Source of the DNA: Neorickettsia helminthoeca str. Oregon
GTDB lineage: Bacteria > Pseudomonadota > Alphaproteobacteria > Rickettsiales > Anaplasmataceae
Assembly (NCBI RefSeq): GCF_000632985.1
Contig: NZ_CP007481.1
Coordinates: forward strand, 310,001 to 374,000
Length of the DNA: 64,000 bases
Direction of reading: 5' to 3'
Shown piece by piece: positions 46,570 to 55,560 of this stretch. The number at the start of each line of letters is the position of its first letter. Position 1 is the stretch's first letter. Below the pieces are notes generated by a model that saw nothing but the letters and a program-made list of their open reading frames with translations, did no database searches and was not told the origin of the DNA. Position numbers and translations under genes: made by a program.

Positions 46570-47703
46570 ATGATTGGCATAGACAAAGTCCGCAGTTGCA
46601 GGGTTATTCTAAGAGTCGATTTCAACGTTCCAGTGACTGCTGATGGAGTAATAAATGATTTCTCCAGAATTGCTGTAGCCCTTCCAACAATAGAATTACT
46701 TCTGAAGAATAATTGTAGTGTTCTTCTACTTTCCCATTTTGGAAAGCCAGACTCGGGATCGAAAAGTACATTCTCTTTCAACAGAATTATTGAGCAAATC
46801 CGTGAATTTAGTCGCCTGGACATTCGTCTAATCCAATCTGAATATCTGGATAATGCATCGACTTTAAAACTCAGGGAAGTAGCCCTACTAGAGAATATAA
46901 GGTTCTTTGATGGCGAAGTCAGTAATGATCCCGAATTTGCGAGACGTCTTGCTCAATATGGGGACGTATACATCAATGATGCATTCTCGGTTTCTCATAG
47001 GGAGCATGCATCTGTTGTGGGAATCCCTAATTATCTTCCGTCTACTACGGGATTGGCTTTTGCGCAGGAATATAGTGCGCTTGACAGTATCGCCTCGAAA
47101 GATTCTGCAGCAATTATAGGTGGAAGTAAAATCTCCACGAAACTTCCATTAATAAAAGGGTTACTGAAAAAAGTCGGCACTGTGATACTTGGGGGTGCTC
47201 TAGTAAACGTCGTGCTAAAATCCAGAGGATATGAAATAGGTCGCTCGCTATGTGAAGGTGTCCATTGCGATATTAGCTTAGAGAATCTATTTATCCCATT
47301 CGATTTTATTACTTCCTCTGGGGTTGAAGATGAGAATTATCATATCGTAGATGCAAGGTTCGTACCAAAACATGAAATGATGCTTGATGTCGGTCCCGCG
47401 TCCCTGATCGCTATAAAGACAATCCTCGGAAGATATAAAAAAATTTTGTGGAATGGCCCTATCGGTGCTTTTGAGGTAAAACCTTTCGATAGTGGGACAA
47501 TCGAGTTGGGTAATTATATTTCCTTTCTCACTAGGAATTCTGGTGTCATGAGTGTCATAGGTGGAGGTGATACGTTAGCAGCTATCAAACTTATTCAGGA
47601 CCCTTGTTTTTCATATATCTCGACTTCTGGTGGCGCTTTCCTCAAGTTCCAGGAGGAAGGTACTCTGCCAGGGATAGAAGCGATAAAATCCAGGCAATTC
47701 TAA
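46570..47703 (+). CDS. pgk: Phosphoglycerate kinase
   Basis: Transfers phosphate between 1,3-bisphosphoglycerate and ADP. The N-terminal RVILRVDFNVPVTADG, LLLSHFGKPDSGSK and VYINDAFSVSHREHASVVG are the substrate-binding part. ILWNGPIGAFEVKPFDSGT and MSVIGGGDTLAAI are the nucleotide part. At 377 residues it is slightly short; most are near 390-400. It lies 50 bp after gap on the same strand and converges on ftsW. Confidence 0.95.
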   Translation: MIGIDKVRSCRVILRVDFNVPVTADGVINDFSRIAVALPTIELLLKNNCSVLLLSHFGKPDSGSKSTFSFNRIIEQIREFSRLDIRLIQSEYLDNASTLKLREVALLENIRFFDGEVSNDPEFARRLAQYGDVYINDAFSVSHREHASVVGIPNYLPSTTGLAFAQEYSALDSIASKDSAAIIGGSKISTKLPLIKGLLKKVGTVILGGALVNVVLKSRGYEIGRSLCEGVHCDISLENLFIPFDFITSSGVEDENYHIVDARFVPKHEMMLDVGPASLIAIKTILGRYKKILWNGPIGAFEVKPFDSGTIELGNYISFLTRNSGVMSVIGGGDTLAAIKLIQDPCFSYISTSGGAFLKFQEEGTLPGIEAIKSRQF

Positions 47704-47792
47704 GAAACTCCTGAGGTGTTTGTGAGATCACAGCTGAAGATTATTGCGCTGTATTTTTCAAGACAGGCTAGTTTCTGTGAAGTTCATGTTGT

Positions 47793-47809
47793 AATTGGGG
47801 GCTCCAATT
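47793..47809. terminator. Small hairpin at the ftsW stop codon
   Basis: AATTGG (47793-47798) and CCAATT (47804-47809) with loop GGGCT. The ftsW stop (47808-47810) overlaps one arm. Convergent pgk/ftsW junction, no T-run. Confidence 0.35.
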
Positions 47810-48917
47810 AGCTGAAGTCATATTTGCTCGTATCCACATTGTATTTTTTTCTTGTGAGGGCGAGCATTATTCCTATCGCCATGCCTGAGGATATCATCGA
47901 TGAACCGCCATAGCTGATGAATGGTAATGTCATGCCTTTTGTTGGTATGAGATTGAGATTTACACTGATATTAATCAAACATTGTGCACCCAGATAGGAG
48001 ATGATTCCCATGCCTGCTAACATCGAGAACTCATTCTCCAAATCAGAGATTTTCGAGAGATTTGTGATAATCAGAAGTAGATAGAGTATTACAATACTCA
48101 GCGTCAGCACCAATCCGAACTCCTCTCCTGCAACTGAGAAGATAAAATCAGTGTGAGCATCAGGTAAATGCATTTTCACCTTGCCCTCAGAAGGGCCAAC
48201 ACCTAGTAAGCCTCCCCTAGCAAGTGATTCTGTTGCTTTCTGCACCTGGAAATTATTCTCACCTTTGGAGTTGAAAAAATTATCGACTCGATACTTGACG
48301 TGTGGTATGGTCAGGTAAGATGTCAACACAATGATGGAAAAAATACTCATAAAAACTGGAATCAGAAAGATTGTTGTTCGTGAAAGAAATATTATTGAGA
48401 AAAATATAATACTTACTGTCACGAACATACCAAAGTCCGGTTGCAGAAGCAGAAGTAATGTGATTCCTAAATAACAGAAGGACGCGTAAAGACAATTCCT
48501 CGGATTATTTGATAGGATCCAGGCGCAGAACACCGAAAATGTTGGCTTGATAAATTCAGAGGGTTGTAGTGAAAAGCCCACAATGCTGATCCATCGCTTT
48601 GCGCCTTTGATGTTTGTGCTTTTCAGAAGTGTGACGAACGTGAGAATAATCATTACTCCCAGAAAAAAGGTGCAGAGAATTTTGAGTTCCTGCGTTGAAA
48701 GACAGGAGAAAAATACAATCATCGAGTATCCAAGAATGATATTCAGTGTGTGATTGTGTATGAACTGGTAGTGATTGATGAAGCCTATTTTCATTGCTAT
48801 CGCAGGACTCGCAGATGCAATAAGACTCATCCCAATTATGATGAGAATCGATACAATAAGCAGAGTCACCTTGTCTATACTCCTGAACCAGATTAAGATT
48901 GCATTTCTTCTTGACAT
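47808..48917 (-). CDS. ftsW: FtsW/RodA-type peptidoglycan glycosyltransferase
   Basis: SEDS-family polytopic protein with about ten helices. RWISIVGFSLQPSEFIKPTF is the FtsW signature, and FIFSVAGEEFGLVL, LNISVNLNLIPTKGMTLPFISYGGSSMI follow. At 369 residues it fits FtsW better than RodA. Neorickettsia-like bacteria are thought to make little or no peptidoglycan, so its retention with ftsA is notable. It begins two bases after ispH and is probably co-transcribed. Confidence 0.88.
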   Translation of the reverse strand: MSRRNAILIWFRSIDKVTLLIVSILIIIGMSLIASASPAIAMKIGFINHYQFIHNHTLNIILGYSMIVFFSCLSTQELKILCTFFLGVMIILTFVTLLKSTNIKGAKRWISIVGFSLQPSEFIKPTFSVFCAWILSNNPRNCLYASFCYLGITLLLLLQPDFGMFVTVSIIFFSIIFLSRTTIFLIPVFMSIFSIIVLTSYLTIPHVKYRVDNFFNSKGENNFQVQKATESLARGGLLGVGPSEGKVKMHLPDAHTDFIFSVAGEEFGLVLTLSIVILYLLLIITNLSKISDLENEFSMLAGMGIISYLGAQCLINISVNLNLIPTKGMTLPFISYGGSSMISSGMAIGIMLALTRKKYNVDTSKYDFS

Positions 48918-48919
48918 CT

Positions 48920-49831
48920 CTAGATATTCGGGAGTTTGAATTTCACATTTTCCCCTTTGAACACGAAATCTGAGGACTCAGTACAGTCGAAGTTGTTCTT
49001 TAAAAATTCGACGAGTTCCTGAACCAGTAAATCCGGCGCAGAAGCACCTGAACTTATACCTATCCTGTTTACCCCTTCAAACCAGTGAGCTTCGGCTTCT
49101 TTGTAGTTGTCTATGAGGAAAGCTTTCGGACATATTTCCCTTGAAACTCTCATTAAATTGTTCGAGTTGGAGCTATTCTTCGAGCCAACTATTAACATCA
49201 GATCCACCTCTTTTGCGAGCGCTTTCACTGCATCTTGTCTATTTTGTGTTGCGTAGCATATATCCGATCTTCCCACTATATTTGGGAATTTTCTCTTCAG
49301 TGCGTTTACCATCACCGACACGTGATCACAAGATAGAGTGCTCTGAGTCACGTACGCTAATTTTCCTTCTAGATCATCGAGTTTTTCTATATCCTCAAGT
49401 TTTTCTAGGATGTAGGTCCTTGCCTTAACTCTTCCTGCAGTACCCATGACTTCTGCATGATTTCTGTTTCCTATAATCAGAACAGTGAAATTTTCTTTTT
49501 CATAGGCTTGTGCCTCTCTGTGGATCTTTAGGACCAAAGGGCAACTTGCATCTATGAGTATCAGATCCATGGATTTGGCATGATCTTCGACTTCGCTTGA
49601 GACACCGTGAGCATTGAGGATAAGTACTGAGTTTGCTTCTGCTTCATTGACGTTTTCTATGAACACTACCCCCCTAGCCTTAAAGTCCTGGATTACTCTA
49701 GTGTTATGAACTATCTCATGGTGTACGAATATTTTTTTTTCTGGATAACGGTCGATAGCAATATCAACTGTATTTACAGCCCTCTCTACACCAGCACAGA
49801 AGCCTCTAGGTGCAGCAATTAATATTTCCAT
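48920..49831 (-). CDS. ispH: 4-hydroxy-3-methylbut-2-enyl diphosphate reductase
   Basis: Last step of the MEP isoprenoid pathway, with a 4Fe-4S cluster. The three cluster cysteines are Cys12 (GFCAGVERAV), Cys97 (DASCPLV) and Cys192 (ICYATQNRQ). HHEIVHNTRVI and GISSGASAPDLLVQELV are also conserved. The 303-residue length is standard. It is the first gene of an ispH-ftsW pair; dxr, an earlier pathway enzyme, lies 3 kb away. Confidence 0.96.
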   Translation of the reverse strand: MEILIAAPRGFCAGVERAVNTVDIAIDRYPEKKIFVHHEIVHNTRVIQDFKARGVVFIENVNEAEANSVLILNAHGVSSEVEDHAKSMDLILIDASCPLVLKIHREAQAYEKENFTVLIIGNRNHAEVMGTAGRVKARTYILEKLEDIEKLDDLEGKLAYVTQSTLSCDHVSVMVNALKRKFPNIVGRSDICYATQNRQDAVKALAKEVDLMLIVGSKNSSNSNNLMRVSREICPKAFLIDNYKEAEAHWFEGVNRIGISSGASAPDLLVQELVEFLKNNFDCTESSDFVFKGENVKFKLPNI

Positions 49832-50121
49832 GTATTTTGTAATTATTTAACTAGTATTGCCATGTTTGTGAAGTAGCATCCTATTTATTCCGCGTCAATG
49901 TAGCTTATAGACGTCTATGAAGGGATTTTGATATACTGGCTGTTGTGAGCTCTCTTAAATGATTTACTCAGCATGGCAGACCTATCTTGAAATATCAATT
50001 GACTCGTCAGTTGTGGAATTCAAGGAGTGTCTGTATGACGCTCAGTGGACTTCTCTAATGCGTGCAGTGATAGGAAAGGTTGCCTGGTGATTGAGTGACT
50101 TAGTTTAGAATCTTCTCTGAA

Positions 50122-50418
50122 ATGAAAAAACTTGAATTAGTGTTATCGCAGTTTGATCGTGGACTAATTTCCCAGTACGGTGGTGCGAAGTTCTTGATTT
50201 ATTATCACTGGAAAAGAATCACGAATGAGGAGGAAATTCTTAAAAGAGTCTCGATCAAAAAGATTTTGTATGCTGTTGGTGGACAAATTACGGTGTACGT
50301 GTGCGCCGAAAATCCTGGAGTTTCGCTGAAGCTACATTACCGTTTTCAAGAGTTGGTGGAGCGGGTAAAATTACATACCAAGATTGGTGCCGAGATTAAG
50401 ATGGTATTGACGCGATGA
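50122..50418 (+). CDS. DUF721/DciA-like protein
   Basis: A 98-residue basic protein with a weak DUF721 pattern: FLIYYHWKRITNEEEILKRVSI, where the tryptophan and following strand are typical, then ITVYVCAENPGVSLKLHYRFQELVERVK and a C-terminal IKMVLT. DciA-type DUF721 proteins help load the replicative helicase, but this copy is divergent and the role is not certain. It overlaps hemD by four bases (ATGA), starting an operon with hemD, the EAL gene and dxr. Confidence 0.65.
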   Translation: MKKLELVLSQFDRGLISQYGGAKFLIYYHWKRITNEEEILKRVSIKKILYAVGGQITVYVCAENPGVSLKLHYRFQELVERVKLHTKIGAEIKMVLTR

Positions 50419-51122
50419 TATTGATAACAAGAGCGATAGAGGATGCACTACCTTTACAGGAAGAATTGGCTAAATTGAACATAGAAAGTCATATAGAATC
50501 ACTTTTTAATCTGCAGCCATTAAGTTTCGACTGTAGTATATTGGTTGGTGCAAGGATTGTTGTGACCAGTAAAAATGCAATCAGAGCGCTTAGTCTCCTG
50601 GACGCGAGTAAGGATCTAAACATCTATACAATGACTGATAATATTGCAAAGTTTGCAAAGGATCTTGAGTTTTTCAATGTTTCTTCATGCGGCTGCAATA
50701 CAGTAGAAGAGTTAGAAAAGCATATAATCTCCACCTTCGATAAAAGTAATAGATTTATTTATTTATCGGGAATGGAGATTACCAGAGATATAGTATTCAT
50801 TTGTAATGCTTATGGGTTTACCTTCGAGCGGCTCATCTGTTACAAGATGAATGCACGTGAGAAGTTCTCTGAGGTTTTGGTTGAGCTGTTGAGAACCGCT
50901 CGTGTTAAGTGTATCTCCATATTTTCAAGGCGTGCAGCTGTTGTATGTCGATCCTTGCTTACTGATTATCGATTCGAACCTAATCTTTTTCACTACTTCC
51001 TTATGAGTAATAGAGTTGCCTCAGTTTTAGACTATCCTAATATTCATGTTCCGCCATTTCCAACTCAGAGCGCACTTATTGATATAATAAGGAATCATTA
51101 TTACACTGAGCAGGAAAATTGA
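50415..51122 (+). CDS. hemD: Uroporphyrinogen-III synthase
   Basis: Cyclises hydroxymethylbilane with D-ring inversion in haem synthesis. The family is poorly conserved; the visible clues are the opening MILITRAIEDALPLQEEL, IVVTSKNAIRAL (the first domain's key loop), FIYLSGMEITRDI, YKMNAREKF, ISIFSRRAAVVCRSLL. Two similar alpha/beta domains and 235 residues fit. It lies between the DUF721 gene (ATGA overlap) and the EAL gene. hemC is 41 kb away. Confidence 0.85.
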   Translation: MILITRAIEDALPLQEELAKLNIESHIESLFNLQPLSFDCSILVGARIVVTSKNAIRALSLLDASKDLNIYTMTDNIAKFAKDLEFFNVSSCGCNTVEELEKHIISTFDKSNRFIYLSGMEITRDIVFICNAYGFTFERLICYKMNAREKFSEVLVELLRTARVKCISIFSRRAAVVCRSLLTDYRFEPNLFHYFLMSNRVASVLDYPNIHVPPFPTQSALIDIIRNHYYTEQEN

Positions 51123-51193
51123 ACTATTTAGTCGCACTATTTCAGTAGTGGGTTGTTGTTCCGCTGCTGATCGTACTATTAGAGGATCTTAAA

Positions 51194-52366
51194 ATGCTTT
51201 TGAGTTGCAACTACTTCATTAAAAGAAAAATTCTAGCACTTAAGTCAGGAGTATTAGTTGTAGTGAGGATAATGAATCCATTATCTTATAAGATTTTCTC
51301 GGATGGTAAGAGGAAATATGAAAAAGAACTGTCAGAGTTGGAAAGGCAGATTAGGACGCTAAAGTTGGATATCGTTAAATATGATTCAGAAAATTTCCTG
51401 TTACTTATTGACGACGAAGGTGCGATTGAGGGTATTCATGCTAAAGTTACGGAACTTGCTTCGAGTGTCTTCCTCGAATATGTTGCTATCCTGCTCGGTT
51501 ATTATGTCTTTTTGTCTGAGGCGCCAGATGAAGTAATACGAAAAGCTTTCACTGCAGCTTCGTTTGGTGAAAGACATTCAAAGCCGCTTGTGAATTATTT
51601 GGACTGTGAACCCCAGTTGCAATGCTTCTGTGATGCAATACGTAAGTCGACAGTCTTATACAACGCTCTCAGGAATTCAAATTTGTACGGTGTTTTTCAG
51701 CCTATCGTCGATATACAAAATTCCGAAGTTGTTTTCAACGAGTTTCTCCTCAGAATAAAAGGTCAGGAGACTATCCAAGACTATATCACTGCCGCTGAGA
51801 AAACAAATCTTATCTCCATCATAGATGAGTTCGTCTTTAAGCATGTGATGACACTACTTGAGAGTAATCCAGATTTAAAGTTGTCCTTTAATATTTCAAT
51901 GTTCAGCATCAACAATGGGAGGTGGGTAGATGACATCCTTAGACTATTTGTAAATCTTCCATTTATTGCAAAGAGGGTCGTCGTAGAAATCACAGAGGAG
52001 ATGATGTTACGCAATTTGGACAAGGTTTTTGATTTCATTTTTAAATTGAAGTCCGTGGGATGTAGTATTGCGCTAGACGACTTTGGTAGGAATTTTTATA
52101 TTCCCTTTCTCCAGTTGGAAAAGCTTCCTATAGACTACATAAAGCTTGATAAGGAGTTTGCTAAAGGAATCACAGATAGTAAGAACGTACCTATATTCAT
52201 GAGCAGCATACTCGAGATTGCAAAAAACCTGAACGTCAAGATAATCGCTGAGTTCGTTGAAGATAGTGATGTTTTCAAGGCATTTAAGCAGCTTGGGATT
52301 AGATATATGCAGGGTAATTATCTTCAAAAGGCCAGCACCGAGGTGAAAGATACAATTATCACATGA
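51194..52366 (+). CDS. EAL-domain protein (cyclic-di-GMP phosphodiesterase-like, EFL variant)
   Basis: 390 residues. The C-terminal half (about 165-385) is an EAL domain: FQPIVDIQNSEVVFNEFLLR, LSFNIS (Asn233), VEITEE (Glu265), ALDDFG (Asp295, Asp296), YIKLDK (Lys317), IAEFVED (Glu353), MQGNY (Gln373). So nearly all catalytic residues stand, with EAL changed to EFL (183-185). The first 160 residues contain a coiled-coil-like stretch and a region faintly like a degenerate GGDEF domain. No signal peptide or sensor is evident. It overlaps dxr by four bases (ATGA). Active c-di-GMP hydrolysis is plausible but unproven. Confidence 0.85.
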   Translation: MLLSCNYFIKRKILALKSGVLVVVRIMNPLSYKIFSDGKRKYEKELSELERQIRTLKLDIVKYDSENFLLLIDDEGAIEGIHAKVTELASSVFLEYVAILLGYYVFLSEAPDEVIRKAFTAASFGERHSKPLVNYLDCEPQLQCFCDAIRKSTVLYNALRNSNLYGVFQPIVDIQNSEVVFNEFLLRIKGQETIQDYITAAEKTNLISIIDEFVFKHVMTLLESNPDLKLSFNISMFSINNGRWVDDILRLFVNLPFIAKRVVVEITEEMMLRNLDKVFDFIFKLKSVGCSIALDDFGRNFYIPFLQLEKLPIDYIKLDKEFAKGITDSKNVPIFMSSILEIAKNLNVKIIAEFVEDSDVFKAFKQLGIRYMQGNYLQKASTEVKDTIIT

Positions 52367-53517
52367 AGAGGATCTCTATTTTAGGTTCCACAGGCTCTGT
52401 GGGATCCCAGATTGTGGAAGTAGTTTCCCGTTTTTACAAGGATACCATCGAAGTTGATGCGTTGAGCTGCAGGAGTAGTTATCTATTGCTTGCCCAGCAG
52501 GCTCTGGATTTATCACCAAAAAGGGTCTTTATATCCGAGGAGAGTGCTTATCCGAAGCTAAAGCAGATACTATCCTCCACGAATATCGAGGTTATTTGCG
52601 ATCGTAGTGGCGATATAGGCAATATCTTTGCTGATAATGATATGCTCATCGTTGCGACTTCAGGAATTGAGGGTCTGCTTCCAATGTATGATGCACTTAG
52701 TTATGGAATTCCAGTTGCAACCTCAAATAAGGATGGTATCGTATGCGGCGGAAAATTGCTGTTACCGTATGTGGACAAGATTTCTCCGTTGGATTCTGAA
52801 CATTATGCAATCAATGAGTTGCTTCGCTCTAGGGATCCTAAATTGCTTAAGGGTATCACTCTGACTGCTAGTGGAGGTCCTTTTTTCCGCAAAAAGAAAA
52901 GTGGTGTTGGTATAGCCGATGCTCTTTCGCATCCAGTTTGGAAAATGGGAAAGAAAAACTCAGTGGATTCCGCTACGTTGGTCAATAAGATCCTCGAAGT
53001 AATAGAAGCTCATTATCTTTTCAGAATCAGCAAAGAGGATATTTCTATTCTGATCCATCCAGAGGCCATCATTCACGGAATGGCGGATTTCTTAGATGGA
53101 TCGCAGCATGCTTTTATTTCATCTCCTGATATGAAAATTGGCATAAATAGTACTTTGTCTCGCCTGGTTGGTGGAAGTGCAGAGACCACCCAGAAATATG
53201 CGAATATTTCACTTATTGGAAAAAATCTTACCTTCTATCCAGCCGAAATCGAAGAGTTTCCTGTTCTCAAGTTTCTTAGAACAGGTCAGGAAATTACGTT
53301 CAATGTCGCAAATGATCTTGCGGTCTCAGAGTTCTTATACGGAAGAATAGCTTTTCATGCTATTCCTGATTTTATCGCTGCCGGTATGGAGAGTTTTCAT
53401 TATAACGAAAACTCTATCAACAACATCGATGATGTGTTGGCCACGTATAATGAGGCTAAACAAGCTTTGAGTAATAACAATAAGCTCTTCGATCGTCGCA
53501 GATCCGCTGTCTCCTGA
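52363..53517 (+). CDS. dxr: 1-deoxy-D-xylulose 5-phosphate reductoisomerase
   Basis: Second step of the MEP pathway. ISILGSTGSVGSQIVEVV is the NADPH motif. SNKDGIVCGG, the Asp/Glu metal site in SPLDSEHYAINELL, LTASGGPFF and HPVWKMGKKNSVDSATLVNKILEVIEAH follow in order. The 384-residue length is normal. Its ATG overlaps the EAL gene stop (ATGA), so it is translationally coupled to an operon that begins with a DUF721 gene. Confidence 0.97.
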   Translation: MKRISILGSTGSVGSQIVEVVSRFYKDTIEVDALSCRSSYLLLAQQALDLSPKRVFISEESAYPKLKQILSSTNIEVICDRSGDIGNIFADNDMLIVATSGIEGLLPMYDALSYGIPVATSNKDGIVCGGKLLLPYVDKISPLDSEHYAINELLRSRDPKLLKGITLTASGGPFFRKKKSGVGIADALSHPVWKMGKKNSVDSATLVNKILEVIEAHYLFRISKEDISILIHPEAIIHGMADFLDGSQHAFISSPDMKIGINSTLSRLVGGSAETTQKYANISLIGKNLTFYPAEIEEFPVLKFLRTGQEITFNVANDLAVSEFLYGRIAFHAIPDFIAAGMESFHYNENSINNIDDVLATYNEAKQALSNNNKLFDRRRSAVS

Positions 53518-53570
53518 AGTGCTTCTCGGGTAAATAACTTAGATCTAGCTCCGGGGATGCTAATATTTTC

Positions 53571-54619
53571 TCAGCTTGTTGCTAAGGGATCATATTTTCT
53601 GTGTGCGTTGTCATTTTTTTTGTGGATTTCAATCAATTCCCTTGCAATCTGGAGACAGGCATCCAGCTTTGTATGTTTCCCAGTTGATAGCGCCACTTTT
53701 CCTGTATTTTTCTGTGTGAGGAGACATTTTTCTTTTGCTTCCGCCTCACTGATGAGGTCCGCCTTTGTCAATACTATGAAGTGATCTTTTTCTTCTAGGT
53801 CATTCTTATACAATGCAAGCTCATTCCGTAGTAGCTCGTAAGTGGAAACAGGATCTTTTTCGGTGCCGTCTATGAGGTATATAAGTCCTTTACAGCGTTC
53901 TACATGTTTGAGGAATCTGAAACCTAAACCAATGTTCTTGTGAGCTCCCTGGATAATTCCTGGGATATCGGCAATGACAATCTGAGTATCATTGATCTCC
54001 GCAATGCCCATTATAGGCTCGAGCGTCGAAAATGGATAGGCGGCGATTTTAGGTTTTGCATTCGAAGATCTAGATAAGAAAGTTGATTTTCCAGCATTTG
54101 GGAGACCGATTAAACCGATATCCGCCAGTATTTTCAGACTCAGTATTATCGTTTTTTCTTCTCCAGGAACGCCGTGAGTAAACTGCGTCGTGGACCGATT
54201 ATATGAGCTCTTAAATGTCGCATTGCCGCGACCCCCCTACCTCCTGAGGCACACATGAAAAGTTCACCATTTTTCTTGAGATCGCACAGCAGCACGCCAT
54301 CTTCAGAGATGATCTGCGTTCCTATTGGTACCCTGCAGATCAGATCTGAAGCACTTTCGCCACGTCTATTTGCTTTTTTCCCTGCTTCACCGTTATGTGC
54401 TTTCAAATGTGGTTTGTAACGATAATCTAACAGCGTATTCAGATTCTCATCTGCGCAGAAAATAATATTTCCACCGTTGCCTCCGCAGCCGCCATCCGGA
54501 CCACCAAACTCAATGAACTTCTCTCTGCGAAAACTCGAACAACCATCACCACCATTTCCTGCTTTTAGGAATATCTTTACTTCATCTATGAATTTCAAAT
54601 TTGACCTCCATTTGTACAA
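53571..54619 (-). pseudogene. obg: Obg GTPase gene with a one-base frameshift in a G-run
   Basis: Two frames read together give a full Obg of about 349 codons. The N-terminal glycine-rich domain has [37 protein letters not shown] and CASGGRG. The frame is then lost at a run of six C on the plus strand (54232-54237), where seven bases would keep it. The other frame continues [23 protein letters not shown] (P-loop), [33 protein letters not shown], and VLTKADL. Start: ATG at 54619 or TTG at 54598, the latter after a GGAGG. Obg is essential for ribosome maturation, so a read error or slippage must be considered. Confidence 0.85.
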
Positions 54620-54842
54620 AGGAATCGTAACGGGCTACACAGCAACTTATCGTCGAAGGTCTTTATATTTCCAGATTGCCAACTGCGTATAAATAATCTA
54701 AAAAGAGACTTCTTAAAGGTTAACGAAATAGTTACCCACTATATCTTATCGTTTTTCGGGGCATTTGTGTTATTTTGCAAAGATCATTCTGCTATTATAA
54801 GATCTTGTACTTGGATTTCTATTTACTGTTCGACAAATTTTT

Positions 54843-55517
54843 ATGATGCTGGGGAAAATAGTACTTATTACTGGTGCACATAACAAGATTGGTGCATCGG
54901 TCGCAAGAAGATTTGCCTCCGAAGGGGCGTCGCTAGTTTTACCCGCAGTGGATTTGAGTGATTTAGGAGAGCTGGATCAGGATATTAGAAAATTAGGTGG
55001 CGAATCAGTTTTAGTACAGACCAACATATCGGATATTTTGCAGATAGAAGCCTTAGCAGCATCCATAACCGGGATGTCGAAAAAATTGGATGCCCTAGTC
55101 GCTGCACATTTCTATACCAGCAAACCAAACGTTCTTGTGGACTATGAAGTCGATGAATGGAAAAAAATATTAGAGGAGAATTTTTCCCTAAATTGGTATC
55201 TGCTCAAGCACTTCGATGGCTTGTTGAAACTTTCTGGTTCTGGAAGGGTAATATTTATTTCAGTGGAAAGTATTGTTGGGAAAAATCCTCTATATTTTTC
55301 TCCATACGTTGCCAGTAATGCAGGCCTAGTGCAGCTTATGAATGGTTATTCGAATGATGTGCAGACGCATGGCATAAAAGTGAATATGATTGCACTAGAA
55401 GGATACGAAGATAGCCCCTCCTTAGAACCACATCCTGATTGTCTGGAATTGTTCGTCACTTTGGCTTCTGACAGGTATAAGATCTCTGGTAGAAAGCATT
55501 ATGTTTCTTATACTTGA
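54843..55517 (+). CDS. SDR-family protein with an altered active site
   Basis: Short-chain dehydrogenase/reductase of 224 residues. The NAD(P) motif is LITGAHNKIGASVARRFA (TGxxxxIG), DLSDLGELDQDI and an NI(S)D acidic loop follow, and the catalytic Ser is near residue 140 in VIFISVES. The YxxxK motif reads YVASN (Tyr155, Asn159), so the catalytic Lys is Asn. The C-terminus is short. It resembles FabG/FabI-like SDRs but could be a non-catalytic relative. It stands alone, upstream of the Xer recombinase. Confidence 0.8.
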   Translation: MMLGKIVLITGAHNKIGASVARRFASEGASLVLPAVDLSDLGELDQDIRKLGGESVLVQTNISDILQIEALAASITGMSKKLDALVAAHFYTSKPNVLVDYEVDEWKKILEENFSLNWYLLKHFDGLLKLSGSGRVIFISVESIVGKNPLYFSPYVASNAGLVQLMNGYSNDVQTHGIKVNMIALEGYEDSPSLEPHPDCLELFVTLASDRYKISGRKHYVSYT

Positions 55518-55560
55518 GAGGTGAATGTTCTAGCTTGTTACTTTTCGAATAGCGCTGATC

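Noticed and set aside
54760-54800. Promoter-like TTGCAA and TATAAG before the SDR gene
   Set aside because: Spacing of 15 bases is too short and the boxes are weak.
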